9,509 nt of DNA. It comes from Glaciimonas sp. (GTDB taxonomy: Bacteria > Pseudomonadota > Gammaproteobacteria > Burkholderiales > Burkholderiaceae). The position numbers and the translations under genes were made by a program. The stretch is taken from the NCBI GenBank assembly GCA_014377145.1, contig JACMQE010000260.1, positions 1 through 9,509 of the forward strand, given 5' to 3'. Shown piece after piece: positions 6,638 to 9,509 of the stretch (within the stretch, counting starts at the first letter, position 1; each line of letters starts with the position of its first letter). The notes beneath the pieces were generated by a model. The model was given only the letters and a program-made list of their open reading frames with translations. It searched no databases and was not told the DNA's origin.

Positions 6638-7297
6638 TTAGCTACCTAGAAAAATATCTTCGGCAGAGGCTGAACGAATGCCTAGAATCGGCGGATTGCT
6701 AACGCCATGATAGGCAAATACTACTGACTCCTTAATCGCCTGACTATTATTTCGGCCCGCCGCATGAAACAGTCCGCTGTGGAAAAAAATTACATCACTA
6801 GGATTTAAGTGGAGCCTAATACCTTGTGCAAACAGCGCTTGATTTTCTGCAACGTCCGGTCGCAAAGAATCAAGGTCATCCATTTGTTCAGGTTGTATAT
6901 CGAAGCGATGCCAGCCATTGGCAGTACCGAATCCGGATACTTGGTCATCACGCAAGTATGATACGACAGTGTCAAGCAGATTTGCTCGCCTAGTAGTTGC
7001 GTCAGTATCGCTACCAGACGTGGGTTGATGGGGTACTGGCGATAAGATTCATCCGATTACGCGTCACGTAAGCGCCGCGTAGTGCGGCCGCCAATACTCT
7101 CGATTGAGGCCGGCGCCATTTTAACTCACTTCGGATTCAGATTCCAGTGGTGCTACCGCGTCACGCAAATGTCGATTAGTGACGGCGACCATTTGCCCAC
7201 AATTAGTGGCAGACACAAGGTCCGGCAATATTAGATAACCGGTGGTGTCAAATGTCACGATCTGCGCTGCAGAAAGTAAAGTCTTATTGTTTATCAC
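6638..7297 (-). pseudogene. phytanoyl-CoA dioxygenase (PhyH) family protein, broken
   Basis: This is the remnant of an Fe(II)/2-oxoglutarate oxygenase of the PhyH family. The likely start is GTG 7295-7297 (INNKTLLSAAQIVTFDTTGY), with an AGGA five bases upstream (7303-7306). The first part runs through YLILPDLVSATNCGQMVAVT to a TAA at 7121-7123. After a frame change it continues APASIESIGGRTTRRLRDA, a second TAA at 7057-7059, then RQYPINPRLVAILTQLLGEQ and CLTLSYHTCVMTKYPD. A base missing from a T run near 6930 shifts to GFGTANGWHR. About 40 residues then appear lost, since the next residues are QPEQMDDLDSLRPDVAENQA and FFHSGLFHAAGRNN, ending at TAA 6638-6640. The iron-binding HxD now reads HRF and its Asp is missing; the distal His in GLFHAAGRN survives. 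Both stop codons fall at positions where Tyr is usual. Substrate is unknown. It converges on the broken hydrolase, 34 nt away. Confidence 0.82.
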
Positions 7298-7396
7298 GAC
7301 ATTCCTATGTTTGGACGATGTGTTTAATACGAGAAAAGGGTAAGTAGGGCGGGCCACGTCGGGGGAACATTTCTATCCGCCCCATTCAATCTTTTA

Positions 7397-9509
7397 TCAG
7401 TCTGTTTTTTTCAACTTATTGGTAATATTTTCCAATAACGGAAACAAATATTTTCCGGTCACGCTATTCGGATTTTTCGCCACGTCTTCCGGCGTTCCCG
7501 CAGCAATAATTAAACCGCCACCAGCGCCGCCCTCCGGTCCCAGATCAACCAGCCAGTCAGCCGTTTTAATCACATCCAGATTGTGCTCGATGATCACCAC
7601 CGTATTGCCCTGATCGCGCAGATGGTGGATCACTTTCAGCAGCAAATCGATATCGTGAAAATGTAGACCAGTCGTTGGCTCATCAAGAATGTACAACGTA
7701 CGGCCGGTATCGCGCTTGGATAATTCCAGCGACAGTTTGACCCGCTGCGCTTCGCCACCAGACAACGTAGTGGCGCTTTGACCGAGGCGGATATAACCTA
7801 AACCAACATCCAACAGCGTCTGCAATTTTCGTGCGATGACTGGCACTGGTTTAAAGAATTCATGCGCCTCTTCGACAGTCATCGTCAATACCTGAGTGAT
7901 ATTTTTACCCTTGTAATGAACTTCCAGCGTTTCACGGTTATAGCGCTTGCCGTGACAAACATCACACGGCACATACATGTCCGGCAAGAAATGCATCTCA
8001 ACCTTGATGACGCCATCACCCTGACAGGCTTCACAGCGTCCGCCTTTGACGTTGAAAGAAAATCGTCCGGCATTGTAGCCGCGTTCTTTCGCCATGGGCA
8101 CCCCAGAGAATAAATCACGAATTAGCGTAAACAAGCCTGTATATGTCGCCGGATTTGAACGCGGGGTGCGCCCGATCGGTGCCTGATCAACCAAAATAAC
8201 TTTATCGAAATGCTCCAGGCCGCTAATCGACTCATGTGCTGCTGGTTCAGTTTGCGAGCCGTACAAATGGCGCGATGCGGCGTGATACAAGGTATCGTTT
8301 ACAAGCGTCGATTTTCCCGATCCCGAGACCCCCGTGACGCAGGTCAGCAATCCAACTGGTAACCGCATTGTGACATTTTTTAGATTATTCCCGCTAGCGC
8401 CGGAGATGATAAATTGTTTGTCAGGATTGGGCAATATGCGCTTTTGAGGCACAGCGATTTTAAGCGTGCCGTTCAAATATTTCGCAGTTAGTGATGTTTT
8501 GCTTTTGAGGATTTCTGTGAGATTGCCTTGCGCAATAATTTCACCGCCATGCACCCCCGCGCCAAGACCCATATCGATCACATAATCAGCGGTACGAATC
8601 GCGTCTTCATCATGCTCAACTACCAGCACGCTATTACCAATATCGCGCAGATGGCGCAACGTTTCAATCAAGCGATCATTGTCGCGTTGATGCAAGCCGA
8701 TGGACGGTTCATCAAGCACGTACATTACACCCGTCAGACCAGAACCGATTTGCGATGCTAGCCGAATGCGCTGCGCTTCACCACCCGATAAGGTATCAGC
8801 GCTGCGTTCCAGCGACAAATAATCCAGACCAACATTATTCAAAAAGGTCAGGCGAGAGATGATTTCTTTAATGATGCGGTTAGCGATTTCTTTCTTGGCA
8901 CCAGTCAATTTCAATTTCTCAAAAAAGTGCAGTGTCTCACGCAATGGCATGGCGGCGACCTCGTAAATAGCACGCTCCTGTTTGCCATTTCCGACCTTGA
9001 CAAAGCGTGCTTCGATGCGCAGACGGGCACCGTGGCAGAACGGGCATTCTTTCTTATTAATAAATTTGGCAAGCTCTTCTTTAACCGCCATTGAATCTGT
9101 TTCGCGATAGCGGCGTTGTAGATTGTTGACCACACCTTCAAAGCTATGATCTTTGATTACTGCTTTGCCACGCTCGTTGATATATGTAAACGGAATGGTT
9201 TCTCGGGCCGATCCGTACAGCACCACCTGTTGGGTTTTTTCCGGCAGCTTTTCAAAAGGAATGTCCAGATCAAATGCGCATTGCGCAGCCAGATTCGACA
9301 GCATTTGAAAATAAAACTGATTGCGGCGATCCCAGCCCTTCACTGCCCCACTTGCGAGCGACAAATTAGGAAAAGCAACAATCCGTGTTGGATCAAAAAA
9401 TTCGATATGGCCAAGGCCGTCACATACAGGACAAGCGCCCATTGGATTGTTAAACGAGAACAAGCGTGGTTCTAGTTCCTGCAACGAATAATCACAAGTT
9501 GGACAAGAA
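7397..9509 (-). CDS. uvrA: excinuclease ABC subunit UvrA (N-terminus outside window)
   Basis: UvrA is the damage-recognition ATPase of nucleotide excision repair; it dimerises, loads UvrB on DNA and leaves. The window holds 703 codons of an expected 940-950, so about 240 residues, including the first Walker A, lie beyond the right edge. Numbering from codon 9482-9484, the first zinc module begins just upstream (SCPTCDYS) and closes at CPVC (18-21). The signature of ATPase I is [14 protein letters not shown] (232-245), followed by VLDEPSIGL. ATPase II has Walker [10 protein letters not shown] (385-393), the UvrB-interacting zinc finger C484EAC...C507DVC, signature [12 protein letters not shown] (574-585) and Walker [11 protein letters not shown]. 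The frame is intact to the TGA at 7397-7399. No clear intrinsic terminator follows. The protein looks fully functional, so decay in the neighbourhood has spared repair. Confidence 0.97.
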   Translation of the reverse strand, partial: SCPTCDYSLQELEPRLFSFNNPMGACPVCDGLGHIEFFDPTRIVAFPNLSLASGAVKGWDRRNQFYFQMLSNLAAQCAFDLDIPFEKLPEKTQQVVLYGSARETIPFTYINERGKAVIKDHSFEGVVNNLQRRYRETDSMAVKEELAKFINKKECPFCHGARLRIEARFVKVGNGKQERAIYEVAAMPLRETLHFFEKLKLTGAKKEIANRIIKEIISRLTFLNNVGLDYLSLERSADTLSGGEAQRIRLASQIGSGLTGVMYVLDEPSIGLHQRDNDRLIETLRHLRDIGNSVLVVEHDEDAIRTADYVIDMGLGAGVHGGEIIAQGNLTEILKSKTSLTAKYLNGTLKIAVPQKRILPNPDKQFIISGASGNNLKNVTMRLPVGLLTCVTGVSGSGKSTLVNDTLYHAASRHLYGSQTEPAAHESISGLEHFDKVILVDQAPIGRTPRSNPATYTGLFTLIRDLFSGVPMAKERGYNAGRFSFNVKGGRCEACQGDGVIKVEMHFLPDMYVPCDVCHGKRYNRETLEVHYKGKNITQVLTMTVEEAHEFFKPVPVIARKLQTLLDVGLGYIRLGQSATTLSGGEAQRVKLSLELSKRDTGRTLYILDEPTTGLHFHDIDLLLKVIHHLRDQGNTVVIIEHNLDVIKTADWLVDLGPEGGAGGGLIIAAGTPEDVAKNPNSVTGKYLFPLLENITNKLKKTD

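Overview
The window looks like part of the chromosome of a Burkholderiales betaproteobacterium, most like the Oxalobacteraceae/Burkholderiaceae group. The evidence is the gene order kdsD-kdsC-lptC-lptA-lptB-rpoN-hpf, the betaproteobacterial wording of RpoN, KdsD and UvrA, and the 250-residue LptB. Base composition appears lower in GC than is usual for free-living members of that group (judged by eye, not computed). Three recognisable but broken genes lie in 9.5 kb. Together these suggest a lineage losing genes, for example a host-restricted or recently specialised one. That last step is inference.

Layout, reading the minus strand from right to left. Positions 9509-7397 hold the C-terminal three quarters of uvrA (nucleotide excision repair), cut by the window edge. 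Positions 7297-6638 are a broken phytanoyl-CoA dioxygenase (PhyH) family gene. Positions 5950-6603, on the plus strand and convergent with it, are a broken alpha/beta-hydrolase (esterase) gene. So 5716-7396 contains no intact gene. From 5715 down to 2145 comes a tight, intact block: kdsD, kdsC, lptC, lptA, lptB. Then follows a heavily damaged rpoN (sigma-54) at 2118-645, and last an intact hpf at 533-180. Positions 1-179 hold no gene, only two hairpins.

The intact block is one pathway. KdsD and KdsC make the Kdo sugar of the inner core of lipopolysaccharide. LptC, LptA and LptB are parts of the bridge and ATPase that move lipopolysaccharide to the outer membrane. The cell therefore still builds an LPS outer membrane. 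The two genes after the block usually link it to stress and nitrogen physiology: sigma-54 and a ribosome hibernation factor. Here sigma-54 is lost and the hibernation factor is kept.

The rpoN remnant carries two in-frame TAA stops, three single-base frameshifts and an 18-nt in-frame loss. It also holds a cluster of near-perfect and perfect hairpins (868-897, 903-932, 1290-1322). Two of these coincide with residues that depart from the RpoN consensus, so they look like products of fold-back templated mutation (quasipalindrome correction). This cluster is the most unusual signal in the window. No CRISPR array, tRNA, rRNA, insertion sequence or phage gene was seen.
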